This document shows, in pieces, positions 35,964 through 45,859 of a DNA stretch of 64,000 nucleotides. The notes beneath the pieces were generated by a model. It had not been told where the DNA came from. It saw only the letters and a list, made by a program, of their open reading frames with translations, and did not search any database. The position numbers and the translations under genes are program-made. The stretch's first letter is position 1. Every line of letters begins with the position of its first letter. The stretch is from Mesodorylaimus sp. YZB2_4 (Eukaryota > Nematoda > Enoplea > Dorylaimida > Dorylaimidae): positions 1-64,000 of the forward strand of contig JASANH010001445.1 of assembly GCA_030248295.1 (NCBI GenBank), read 5' to 3'.

Positions 35964-36321
35964 ATGGCCTCACCTCCCGCTGCCATGCGCAAGTATGACT
36001 CGCCTCAAACTGTTCCATACACGATCAAGCTGAAAGACATGGACGACGAGAAGTTGGCATTCATCGAACAGTTGGCCCGAGGTAAGACCAGACAACTTGT
36101 CAGAATTTTTACCATCACTGTCGTTTTTAGAGTTTACTTAAAAAGGGCAAATGTCAGAGAAGGATGCTGCAGGTAAATTCAAGACATCTATCGACAAGAA
36201 GTTCGGGGGCACTTGGCACGTGATCGTGGGTCGATTTTTCGGATGTCGAGTCAGCCACGCTCCTTGTTCTCTGGTCTTTTTCTACGCCGGCTCTGAAGCA
36301 GTCCTCATTTTCAAGTTATAG
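35964..36321 (+). pseudogene. LC8-type dynein-light-chain-like copy 2, nonsense mutation
   Basis: Exon 1 (35964-36081) encodes a short Ala/Pro start, MRKYDSPQTVPYTI and the complete first helix region ending EQLARG. A ~49-nt intron (GTAAGA to TTTTTAG) follows. Exon 2 (from 36131) should continue like copy 1, but its third full codon is TAA (36139-36141) where copy 1 has TAC. Downstream homology continues to a stop at 36321, including GTWHVIVGR, showing what was lost. The intron and first exon here show the ancestral structure that copy 1 has deleted. Confidence 0.72.
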
Positions 36322-37081
36322 CCTAATCTAATGAAGGTCGAAGTAGGCGAGGGGTGATAAAAATATGCGACTGCCCGACTTTGACATGTCATATGAAGTT
36401 CCTGTGCGTTTCATTTTGCTCGGGGCGCTTTGTGCTAGTTTATCGCTGTTTATGGTGTATGTCTGCTGTTTGGCACTGGTGGTGAGCTCGCAGAGGTAAA
36501 ATAATAAATGCGATGGTCTGCGATTTATCGGAAGCACAAATATGAAGTCCTTATGACGGATAGACGTCCTTATGACACTGGTTGCCAGAGTGATGCTGTA
36601 AGTAGAGAGAACACTCAACTTATAACGCAGAGGCTTATCGTCGGACAGGACGGACGTAGGTGTAAATCATTTATGGGACGAAAGCAGGCAGTACTAATAC
36701 TGTACACTACGTACAGTGTGATACAAAAGTCCGACAACTGCAGAGTCAAAAAAGCCACGCAAAAGGTTTACATGAGGAGTCGTGAAGGTGCCTATGTCTG
36801 CTGGCTCAGGCTGAAATCTCTCTGGCTTATCTTAAAAATTGTTTATGCTATCATCACAGTAGCAAGACGTGATTGATTAAATTTAACTTTTCTCAAATAT
36901 TATCAATATCTGAAATTTTCATACATAGCTAAGAAATGCCATGGAATGAATCGGATGCTGGTCAGGCTCGTGGTCAGTCGATTACAACCAGAACCATGAA
37001 GTTTGGATATCTCGCACCTGTAACTTTCGAGGCAGTCTCAGAATTGTAACAGAATTTTTTGTCACCCTGTGTAGGGGCACA

Positions 37082-37996
37082 TGTGACCAGCACGCCTGGC
37101 GGTCGGGAGTAATCGATACGCTCCCCTGGCTGGGACGTCAACCTCTTCGGTTGATGTTTCTAGAGCAGGTATAGTCGCGAGACTTGCCTACCTCCAGTCG
37201 GAGTTTTTTTGCTTAGAGACTTCGGTCTCGACTATCTCCCGCCGCCTGGGTGCGCTGGTTACACTGGCGTCACGAACCAAAGGGCCTTCTTCGGATGTAA
37301 GACCCCTTATGGACTATGGACTAGTGTGCTAGCCCGGGTGGTTGTGGTGAATGCCGGACTGGCGGGCCTGCGCTTGCTGTGGCCCGAGGGTTCCCTGCAG
37401 GTGTACTCCCTACCAGACTTCGGTCTGGGTTGCCTCCACGTAGGCACCAGGGGCCAGCGTGCAAAACCTACTCCGCTATTACCTACGCGGGAGGAGAAGG
37501 TTCGGCGAGCGTTTGGTGCGCCTTTAGCGTGATTTATACTTCTGGGTGTCCGTAAACGTAACGGGTACGAGTAGGGAAATTTACGGATAGGGGCACGCAC
37601 CTGTGGGGTGCACGTTTCGGCTCCACCTACGTACACTCAAATTTTGACGGATTTCGTACCCGTTACGCTTACGAGCAGCCAAACGGATAGAGTATAAATC
37701 ACGCTTTAGCGCGACGGTGGGTGGAACACCTAGCGCTGATAAGGCACCACCACTGGGGTGTTGGTTCTCCCAGTTGGAGAATGGCGGGGACGCCATTTTT
37801 CCAACGGTGGGAGGAATGTGACCAGCACGCCTGGCGGTCGGGAGTAATCGATACGCTCCCCTGGCTGGGACGTCAACCTCTTCGGTTGATGTTTCTAGAG
37901 CAGGTATAGTCGCGAGACTTGCCTACCTCCAGTCGGAGTTTTTTGCTTAGAGACTTCGGTCTCGACTATCTCCCGCCGCCTGGGTCGCTGGTTACA
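37082..37996 (+). mobile_element. TRIM: miniature LTR retrotransposon, 915 bp
   Basis: Two near-identical LTRs, 37082-37263 (182 bp) and 37817-37996 (180 bp), start TGTGACCAGC and end GCTGGTTACA. The element is flanked by the 4-bp target duplication CACA (37078-37081 and 37997-38000); the paralogous empty site lies near 34311 in duplication copy 1. A primer-binding-site candidate beginning TGGCGTCACGAACC lies at 37265, one base after the left LTR. A purine tract GGTGGGAGGAA lies directly before the right LTR. The ~550-bp interior encodes nothing, but contains an internal inverted repeat (about 37527-37710) and several TTCG-capped hairpins. The LTRs differ at about two positions, so insertion is recent. 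Confidence 0.88.
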
Positions 37997-38211
37997 CACA
38001 TGCGACATCTGCCATCGACTAAACGAACAAACTAATACCTCAAATAACTGATAGTGCTGAAACTGTTGCAGCAACTGAAGAAGTACAATTAATATCGAAC
38101 GAAATGACCATCAAAAACATGTGTCACAAAGCTGCTGGAATGTATGAGATGGCCACTGCAAAATGACTGTCAGACCGACTGGGACTGAGACTCCTTTATT
38201 TTGGTCAAATT

Positions 38212-38330
38212 GAAACCAAGCCTCGCAAGTGCGGTAGAGAATGTAGCCGACCCAAGACAGCGGGACATAACCCCGATTTGAACAAGGCGAATAACGTTAT
38301 TGCGACTGCACTCCAGCAACTTCCGGGGTC
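38212..38330 (-). mobile_element. Old LTR fragment of the TRIM family
   Basis: Duplicated counterpart of 34927-35035 (gaaaccaagcctcgcaag, then a gtagccgac block), more diverged from the solo LTR. Confidence 0.5.
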
Positions 38331-38680
38331 ATGCTCTGCAGCAGATATGGTGGCAAGTAAGCTGGAACTTCCTTCTGCTAAACTCTGCATTATTCTCTAA
38401 CGAGAGTTTTCTTTCTGGATTAGATCTGCTATTCAGATACAGTATATGCAATAGGACACCAGGCAGAGGCAGGGTAACGCAAAACGACTTGGAATCCGGA
38501 ATTTCTACTTGGCATTGGCCGAGGGCCTGAGGCCTGGTCGCAGAACAAGGTTACCGAGCGCACGTGCAATTAGGCTGACGGCCCACTGTTATGTGCCAGA
38601 CAAAAGCGCAAGACGTGTTGTTGTTCACGATTACGTGAAAATCCAACGCTCTTACAACAGCTGTGGAATTACGATCCAAT

Positions 38681-40264
38681 ATGGACGCTCAAGCAAAGCA
38701 GCAAGATCAGACAATCGATCGCGTTCAGTTCTTTATTATTTGGAAAATCGGATGGACAGAACTCGATGACGTATTATCCGCGAAAGCAAAATATAGCAAG
38801 CACTTTTTGACGTCGCACAATAATTTTCCATTGCATTGGAAAGCCGAGTTGCAAGCCGTTAATAGTGGCGAGAAAATCAATTTTGGTCTTTATTATTTCC
38901 GCACATTGGTCGATGCAATTAAAGAAATGCAATTCTCAATCTCGCTGCTTCGACCTAATCGATCGACAATAAAAACAACGAAGATTGCGACCCAATTCGT
39001 GGAACGCGGCTGCTGCACGGTATTTCCGCTCCCGCAAATTTTCGATGGACAAGATCCGACAGCATGGATGACCAAGCATGGTCTTAACAAATTCGATCCT
39101 ATCGTTTTCCGATTTTTGATCAAGATTCCAAGATCAGCTTTCAGCCCAGCTTTCATGACAGAATTGACGAATTCATTGCGTGTTACTCCATTTCCAAAAT
39201 GGATGATCGATTTGTTCAACGTTATTGAAGATCCTGAAAAAGCGATTCTCTCAAACGCCAAATTGATTTCTCGCGATGGTGCCGTATTTTATTGCCACAA
39301 GATGGTCGGTTGTCAATCGGATGTGCTCAGTGCCCTGTTCTCTCATCCTCCGACTCGTGGCACCCCTCCCCACGAAGAATATGAAATTACAGGTTTGGGA
39401 AAAAGCGCTTTGAGAACGATGATTCAGTTTTTGTACACGGGCAAGGCTTCGATGGCCGATCTGACCGTCGACAGCGTGATCGAAGTGGCGACTAGGGTCT
39501 GTCCAATGAGACAAGATTTAACCAATCCGAATAATAGGCGTGAAAAATAGAGACAACTCTGTCATAACTTTCGGAGTCTGAGACAGCTTATCCTTGGTTA
39601 AACAAAGAAATACCTAAATATATATGAGCCCCAGGCTAGAGTTGCATCTAGTCTTCACAAAAGATATTGCTTACAAATTCATATTGTGCTGGACACTAGC
39701 TCCTGTCAGAACCTCCACTATTGATGGAGGGATGTGAGGGTACCACTTTTGAACACAGCAAACTGTTCTGCAGTGGTAACATGGGTGGTGGTCAAGGGGG
39801 CTATTATTGGTACATATATGGTGTTTGGGTACAGACTATACTGCTCTTCCAGCCAGGTATACCCAGTTAGTTATGTCATATTCAGGAATCAAGTGTGGTT
39901 GCAGGTACCGACCTGCTAAAAGTTATCAATTCTATCTTATGTTAGAGTATGGCTAGTCCCACTGATCGAAGTGGCGGATGCGAACGAACAATACAATATG
40001 AAGAATTTGAAACTAGATTGCGCTGCTGAATTGTGGAAGCGTGCTCTCGACGATCCAACAATCGCTCATCGAATCGCCCATTTTGCCGATTTGCACGACG
40101 ATATGAAAGATTTGAAATATGGAACCATGGATGTGCTGGCGGAAATGTTCGAGGAGTTACATCTGCACGAGCGTAATTTGGCAGAGTTTTTTGGCGGGGG
40201 TGATCAAGGAAAAGTGCTGCGCCAAGAATTTCTTTTGTTTTGTTCCCGTCGTGTGGAAGCATAG
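38681..40264 (+). pseudogene. MATH-BTB protein 1, coding sequence split by a 472-bp insertion
   Basis: The ATG at 38681 opens a frame with a MATH (TRAF-like) domain at about residues 10-170 and a BTB/POZ domain from about residue 190 (NAKLISRDGAVFYCHKMVG and FLYTGKASM). In nematodes such proteins are substrate adaptors for Cullin-3 ubiquitin ligases. At 39491 an insert with its own stops interrupts the BTB domain after VIEVA. The frame resumes after a second copy of the 14-bp target site and runs 39977-40264 to the natural C-terminus, which continues past the point where paralogue 2 stops. No GT-AG pair removes the insert in frame, so this copy is most likely inactive or makes a truncated protein. 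Confidence 0.8.
39491..39962. mobile_element. 472-bp insertion with 14-bp target-site duplication in the BTB exon
   Basis: The direct repeats TGATCGAAGTGGCG at 39477-39490 and 39963-39976 flank it exactly. The uninterrupted paralogue at 42345-43334 has one copy. The ends (ACTAGGGTC on the left, CTAGTCCCAC on the right) show only a short inverted similarity. A long target duplication suggests target-primed retrotransposition, but no poly-A tail is seen. Type unknown. Confidence 0.8.
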
Positions 40265-40442
40265 TGAAACTGTCCTCTTTTTGACCACAACGATTCTTTT
40301 TTTTGCTCATCGATTTCATTTTGCGATTTCAGTAACATTGAAGTAGTAGCTGCCAATAGACTGCTTTTGATGAGTTTAGTAAAATTGGTGTATAAGTACT
40401 GTGTCAAACTGAAGTAAATATGATTTAATTTTAGAGCGAGAT

Positions 40443-40462
40443 ATATGGGGGGGGGGGGGGGT
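40443..40462. repeat. Poly-G tract
   Basis: A run of about 14 G between ATAT and TAATG, 180 bases after the end of MATH-BTB 1. Confidence 0.85.
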
Positions 40463-40785
40463 AATGATAAGAGACTCATCCCATGCTGTACAAACAAACT
40501 GATTTCAATTGCTTCCTCGATATCGGTCAGAGAAATCATTGGGAGAAGGTATTTTTAAAAAAGGAATGTGTCTTCTTCTTGCTCTGTTTTGAAAATGCTC
40601 AACCGGGCATTCTGAACAGCAAATGATACCTACACGAGCTTTCCCAATCACTAATTTGTGTGAAAAAACTGATGTCAACTGCAATTCGTTTTTTCGGAGT
40701 ATCTGTAAAAATTTGCAGAATCAGGTAAAGCGAGCAGAAACTCTGCCGAGTGAACCTGGTCAGCATGCAGCAGGTTTGTGCGGCC

Positions 40786-41115
40786 GCGGTAGTTCAGCGG
40801 GTTCGGCATTCGTCTATCCGTATTGCTTGGGGGCGAGTGGCTGGACTCGTCCCGGGTTCGATCCCTGGTGATTGAGGTCGGTTAACGAACCGTATGAACC
40901 CTCGCTGACCTTGTACGCCAGGCCGTGGGTGACTAACCAAGTACCGTCGAGGTGCTCCGAGTGGAGAGACGGAAGCCAAACGAGGAGACAGTCTCGGCTG
41001 TCGAACATCGACAGGGTTCACAGCCCACCCGCCATCGTCCAGTCCAGCATGCTCTCGCGTGGAGGTGCTCCTGATGCAGACACACAGAAAAAGCTGCTGC
41101 GTGTGCCCCGACCAT
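40786..41115 (+). mobile_element. tRNA-derived SINE family 1, best-preserved head
   Basis: The head contains an A box (TAGTTCAGCGGG) and a perfect B box (GGTTCGATCCC) about 55 bases apart, as in a tRNA with a long variable arm. The body shares gccaggccgtgggtgact, ggtgctccgagtggagagac and acagtctcggctgtcgaaca with the copy at 30110. It is the clearest evidence that this family is transcribed by RNA polymerase III. Confidence 0.85.
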
Positions 41116-41639
41116 AAAACCCACGGTGAAGGTGACAAAAACCCAATCTGATGCGTTTACGGGCGTGCATATATGTAAAATAGACCAGCCCTTTTTTGCC
41201 AAGGCTCGTAAGAGATGATATAGCATGGACGGATGCAGATACACCCGTAAAGCAAACTTATTTGCCCCTTCAGATGCTGTATTACATTTTAAGCTGGGTC
41301 CAAAATCCAAGATTCGTATTCTTAGACTGACCGAGTACAGGGTACATGAATTATACGCTTTACTGAAAACAGATGGAGGTGTATGTCTTCCCAGCTTCCT
41401 TCTCAATGCGCCAATCATGCATTGCACTTACGAATTGACCCCGATATATTTTTTCTAGGAAATCCTCGTGGCAGCCAAAAACGGTCCCAAGATACTTACG
41501 ATTAGTTACCACAGTCCACAGTTTGACCAAGGATCATAATCTTGAGCGCAAAGTCCAATTTTTATTACCATTCGGAATAAAATGACCAATAACGGTAAGT
41601 CAAACTGATGACTCATTCTCAGCCTGAACCCGAGGGACA

Positions 41640-41860
41640 TGGCCAGATTCAGCTGTGATCGCTAGGAGTAATGGCGTGAGCAGTACCGAGCAGCAGAAGC
41701 TCAGGAATGGACTCCTCAAATTCTTAGTGCAGTGGCAGTCAGGGGGTCAGCTGCTGTGAATGGCATGGTCGCCGGAACCATGTATACAACGTACAGTCTG
41801 GAAATCCCAGAAAGAGTACGAGGCGGTGTGTTCGCAGATCATTCATGAGAAGACCTGATT
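41640..41860 (+). pseudogene. Possible decayed transporter exon
   Basis: One frame reads a membrane-like stretch containing GMVAGTMYTTYSLEIPERVR before a stop. This resembles the region of major-facilitator transporters where an acidic-Pro-x-x-Arg motif follows a helix. There is no start, no partner exon and no paralogue here. Very tentative. Confidence 0.2.
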
Positions 41861-42344
41861 CATGACAGCATTTCATGCAGTATACAGCAGATCCAAGGTG
41901 TTGATTGAACTATAGGTGGATCATCCAGCGTTGCTGACATGCAGGTGTAACTAGTGTATGCATTTGCCTTCAACTTGGGGACGCGATCTTAGTGACTATC
42001 AAGCCGATTATGAGGGACAAAATACAGTTATTTGTTTGTTGAGCTAAAGGACACTACTACTCGTATATTACCTGGACAGTTGAAATCTTTACTTCACGAA
42101 ATTTGAAACACGATTGTGACACAGTACCTTTAGACCGACTTCAGTAAACTCATCAGAAGCATTCTACTGGCAGTTACTAATAGATGTTACCGAAAGCAAA
42201 AAGAAAGAGTCGTTGTGATCAAGAAAAAAGACAGTTTCACTTTGCTTCCACACGACGGGAACAAAACAAAAGAAATTCTCGGCGCAGTAGTTTTCCTCGA
42301 TCACCCCCGCCAAAAAACTCCGCCAAATTACGCTCGTGCAGATG

Positions 42345-43334
42345 TCAGTCCTCGAACATTTCCGCCAGCACATCCATGGTTCCATATTTCAAATCTTTCA
42401 TATCGTCGTGCAAATCGGCAAAATGGACGATTCGATGAGCGATTGTTGGATCGTCGAGAGCACGCTTCCACAATTCAGCAGCGCAATCTAGTTTCAAATT
42501 CTTCAAATTGTATTGTTCGGCCGCATCCGCCACTTCGATCACGCTGTCGACGGTCAGATCGGCCATCGAAGCCTTGCCCGTGTACAAAAACTGAATCATC
42601 GTTCTCAAAGCGCTTTTTCCCAAACCTGTAATTTCATATTCTTCGTGGGGAGGGGTGCCACGAGTCGGAGGATGAGAGAACAGGGCACTGAGCACATCCG
42701 ATTGACAACCGACCATCTTGTGGCAATAAAATACGGCACCATCGCGAGAAATCAATTTGGCGTTTGAGAGAATCGCTTTTTTAGGATCTTCAATAACGTT
42801 GAACAAATCGATCATCCAATTCGGAGATGGAGTGACTCGAAATGGATTTGTCAATGCTTTCTCGAAAGCGGATTTCGGAATCTTGATCAAAAATTTGAAA
42901 AGGAGACAATCGGATTTCTTAAGACCATGCTTGGTCCTCCACGCTGTCGGATCTTGTCCATCGAATATTTCCTGGAGCATAAAAGCCGCGCAACCGACTT
43001 CCTCCAAGAGCGTTGTAATCTTCATTGTTCTTATTGCCGATCGATTAGGTCGAAGCACAGAGATTATAAATTCCATTTCTTTTATTTTATTGACTGGATC
43101 GCATAAATAAATAGCAACAATGATGTTATCGTCATGGGCAATCGGGCCGGCTTTCCAAGGCAACGGAACATGATTGTACGACGTCGAGAAATGTTTGATA
43201 TATTTTGCTTGCAGGGAGGATGCGTCATCGATTTCTGGCCATCCAATTTTCCAAATAATGGAAAATGGAAGGAGATCCCCTGCCTGATCTCGCGATTCTA
43301 CTTGAGCATGGATGCTCGATCGTGACCCCTTCAT
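42345..43334 (-). CDS. MATH-BTB protein 2 (329 aa)
   Basis: A single uninterrupted exon. The MATH domain occupies about residues 20-170 (SIIWKIGWPEIDD at its start) and the BTB domain about 190-300 (NAKLISRDGAVFYCHKMVG, FLYTGKASM), with a C-terminal BACK-like start. It ends at a TGA where paralogue 1 has TTA and continues for about 35 codons; the DNA beyond the TGA still matches, so the stop is a derived truncation. It is inverted relative to paralogue 1. Its BTB DNA is almost identical to paralogue 1 while its MATH domain is strongly diverged. Presumed cytosolic Cullin-3 adaptor; the variable MATH domain would choose the substrate. Confidence 0.85.
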   Translation of the reverse strand: MKGSRSSIHAQVESRDQAGDLLPFSIIWKIGWPEIDDASSLQAKYIKHFSTSYNHVPLPWKAGPIAHDDNIIVAIYLCDPVNKIKEMEFIISVLRPNRSAIRTMKITTLLEEVGCAAFMLQEIFDGQDPTAWRTKHGLKKSDCLLFKFLIKIPKSAFEKALTNPFRVTPSPNWMIDLFNVIEDPKKAILSNAKLISRDGAVFYCHKMVGCQSDVLSALFSHPPTRGTPPHEEYEITGLGKSALRTMIQFLYTGKASMADLTVDSVIEVADAAEQYNLKNLKLDCAAELWKRALDDPTIAHRIVHFADLHDDMKDLKYGTMDVLAEMFED

Positions 43335-43464
43335 GGTTGTAAAAACGTTGGATTTGCAGTACGGAATCGTTTATAAATATAAACGCGTTTTGCCCCCTTG
43401 TTATCACACTACTGACTGACTTGTGAGCCATTGCACATAGCACCGCGAAAACTTGTTCTGGGAG

Positions 43465-43530
43465 ATGGACTTAGGCCAATCTAATAAAAATTCCGGATTC
43501 CACTTTGTTTTGTATTACCCTGCCTCGGCC
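43465..43530 (-). promoter_or_regulatory. Conserved upstream block of the MATH-BTB genes
   Basis: On the minus strand this reads ggcagggtaa, then aaaac and tggaatccggaatttttatt. It resembles 38470-38525 upstream of MATH-BTB 1. A third, weaker copy lies at about 43740-43800. It may be a shared promoter element or just a duplicated flank. Confidence 0.45.
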
Positions 43531-43534
43531 TGTT

Positions 43535-44261
43535 GTCCTAGCTACTATTTCGATTTCATACATCCCTTGTCGATTTGGTCAGAGTTTGTGAAGCAATATT
43601 CTGAATGTTTATTTTGCTTCCAGTTTTCATATTCATGGCTGCTGATAGATCCATAATCGTCGAGATCTATCTTGCCATGCGATACCTACCTGCACGCATA
43701 CCACCAGAAAACGTTTTGATGAGAAGGGCCTTGATGTATGAATAAAAATTCCAGGTTCCAATTTTTGCATTATCCTGCCCACGCCTACTGCTGTTCAAAT
43801 ATATAGGTTTCGGTCTTATTGTCAGATCGATACCCATGTCGCTACGTATGTATGAGTTGGCGAAGGCATATTAAAAATGTTTACTCTTCCACTGTTCATA
43901 ATCATCAGAAATGTTCTTCCTGAAAGTCATCTATTCAAGTTATTTCTCTACTCTTGCTGCAATCACGACGAAAAGTGTTCATTTTGATTTACCGCTTGAT
44001 AAGCAGGTACATTTTTGGCCACACTGGATATATTTTTAAAGGAATACTGTATTTGAATCTCGTGGTGGAACTAAAATCATAAAAGGCGCACTCCGTGGTA
44101 CCCCCTCCCCAAATCATGCTGAAGGATGGTGAATCAAACTGAACCAACCCCTTAGGCATATGCACTTACGATCAACCCATCTTTGCAATGGCGTCGATGA
44201 ACTCACTCTCATCCTGTCTACACTGTGGACAAACCTGGGGTGGTGCAATGCTCGCTCTACT
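43535..44261. other. No gene seen
   Basis: Intergenic, AT-rich; contains the third weak copy of the MATH-BTB upstream block and no supportable exon. Confidence 0.4.
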
Positions 44262-45859
44262 CAGTATTGCCGCAGTGAAGCAAAAACCGAAAAACCAGCG
44301 AAAAACCGGCGATAGGGCCAAAACGTTTTGGCTCTATCGCCGGTTTTTCGCTGGTCGGATACATTCGCCGCTTCCGTTCGCCGGCTGGCTTTCGCATCGC
44401 TGGTTTTGTCGCCGGTTCCTGAGTGACCCTATCTCAATCGCGCAAGCTTTATCATAGGCTGTGATGTCCACGAAGTGTCTTCTCACTGTCAGTGTACTGC
44501 CCCTTTTTCGTACCAGCTGTCTCGCACGAGGGATCAGTACGCAGATCAGCAGGATTGCCCCTGCATATCAGCTCTTTGGATCGAATTTCGCTGCCTGGCG
44601 TCTTTTCTGTCTATGATAGCTATACCTGCCCTGTTCTTTTCTTTACCGTTTCAACATTTAGTGTCCAAATATTTCGCAAGAAGCATTTCCGATTCTTGCA
44701 ATGCCACCCCTGTCAAAAAAACGGGAGTCCACAGTAGTACTTATAATATCAATTCATATTGCAAATTTCGGTTCGGTAAAACTGAATTCAGGGATGGTCT
44801 ACTGGAGGCAAAGAATTTGCTGACGATGTTGTATTGCGATGTAGAATCTACTGGAGACGTACAGTATTTGCTGGCGATCGCGGTTTTCATTGAAGAGCAC
44901 AACTCGAGAAGATCTGTGGACCATTTGGAAACGGGATATAATTATGGGTATGTCAGTTTCGAAATTTCTGGTGACCAAGATTGCTAAAATGCAGTTTGCG
45001 TAAAGTGTTAAATTTTGAAATCAAATGTTACCATCGTTTTTAGCATTTTGAGGGTCGCAACTTTGCTCAGGTTTTTAAGATCCATAATAGTATTAAATGG
45101 TGAAGCATAGAGTTCATGCCCCCAAAAAAAAAGTTCAGTTTTTTCCTTATCGGTCGGGACGTCGTCAGCCTGAGCCGCCCGTCGCCGCCCACGCCCTAAC
45201 ATAGACCCTTGATCACAGATTTTCTGAGTTAATTAAATAAACGACCGCCGCTGAATTTTAGCGGTTTCAGGGGTTTTCAGCGATGCTTAAAACGTTGGCA
45301 GCATCACTTTTGCAAAGTTCGATACTTTACATAAACTGCATTTGGCCCACAAGATTGCCAGTGATGACCTGCTGACTTGACCTGTAATAGGCAAATTTTC
45401 TTCAAGGCCAAATTGTGTCGGCCCATTCGAATGCAGCTAGCATTTCATGAATTCTCTCATAATTTGCAAGATGATTAATTTTCGTTTAGCAGTTTCTTTT
45501 GGTTGATTCTGATTTGTCAGAAGAAATGCCAGGTACCGCTTTCGACAAGGTACAGTATGTACGATCTTAAGAGGGGTCAGTAGCTAATCTCAGACGAACC
45601 CGGAATTTCCGAAAAAAAGTCAATGTTACTTGTGAAACCGACCTTCAATGAAGCTGCAGGGGACGATGTTTTTATTTGTATTTCGTTGTGAGTTAAAGTG
45701 GGAATGTTGCACGAGCAAATAAAAGTACAATAGCATTGTTTTTAGATGCATTTTTTTATCGTCGGGTTTTTGTCGCCGGTTTGATATTTTGTCACCGGTT
45801 TTTCGCCGGTTTTTGAGTGAGCTTTCGCCGGTCGTCTTGTTCCAGGTTGGCAACACTGG
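44262..45859. mobile_element. hAT-like element, 1.6 kb, with 8-bp target-site duplication
   Basis: The ends are CAGTATTGCC (left) and CAGTGTTGCC (right, reverse strand). They are flanked by GCTCTACT (44254-44261) and GTTCTACT (45860-45867), a 7-of-8 match. Both subterminal zones carry repeated CGCCGGTTTTT motifs, including a 60-nt hairpin at 44295-44354. A 170-residue frame at 44475-44987 shows no transposase motif. Probably non-autonomous. Confidence 0.78.
44295..44354. repeat. 60-nt hairpin, 30-bp arms with one mismatch, no loop
   Basis: The left arm begins CCAGCGAAAAACCGGCGATA and its reverse complement follows immediately. It is made of the CGCCGGTTTTTCG motif, which recurs near 45760-45830. 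Confidence 0.88.

Larger units (their letters stand above)
35910..38400 (+). repeat. Segmental duplication, copy 2
   Basis: Tandem relative of 33270-35160 in the same orientation, interrupted by the TRIM element. It is diverged by roughly 15-25% by eye. Confidence 0.8.

Noticed and set aside
37600-37700. Possible hammerhead ribozyme in the TRIM (a CGAAAC box on the reverse strand)
   Set aside because: No CTGATGA box was found at the right distance and the closing U-A pair is missing.
39477-39976. The BTB insertion as a spliceable intron
   Set aside because: No GT-AG pair near its ends restores the reading frame.
40786-40870. Functional tRNA gene at 40.8 kb
   Set aside because: A and B boxes are good, but acceptor and anticodon stems do not pair and the SINE body follows directly.
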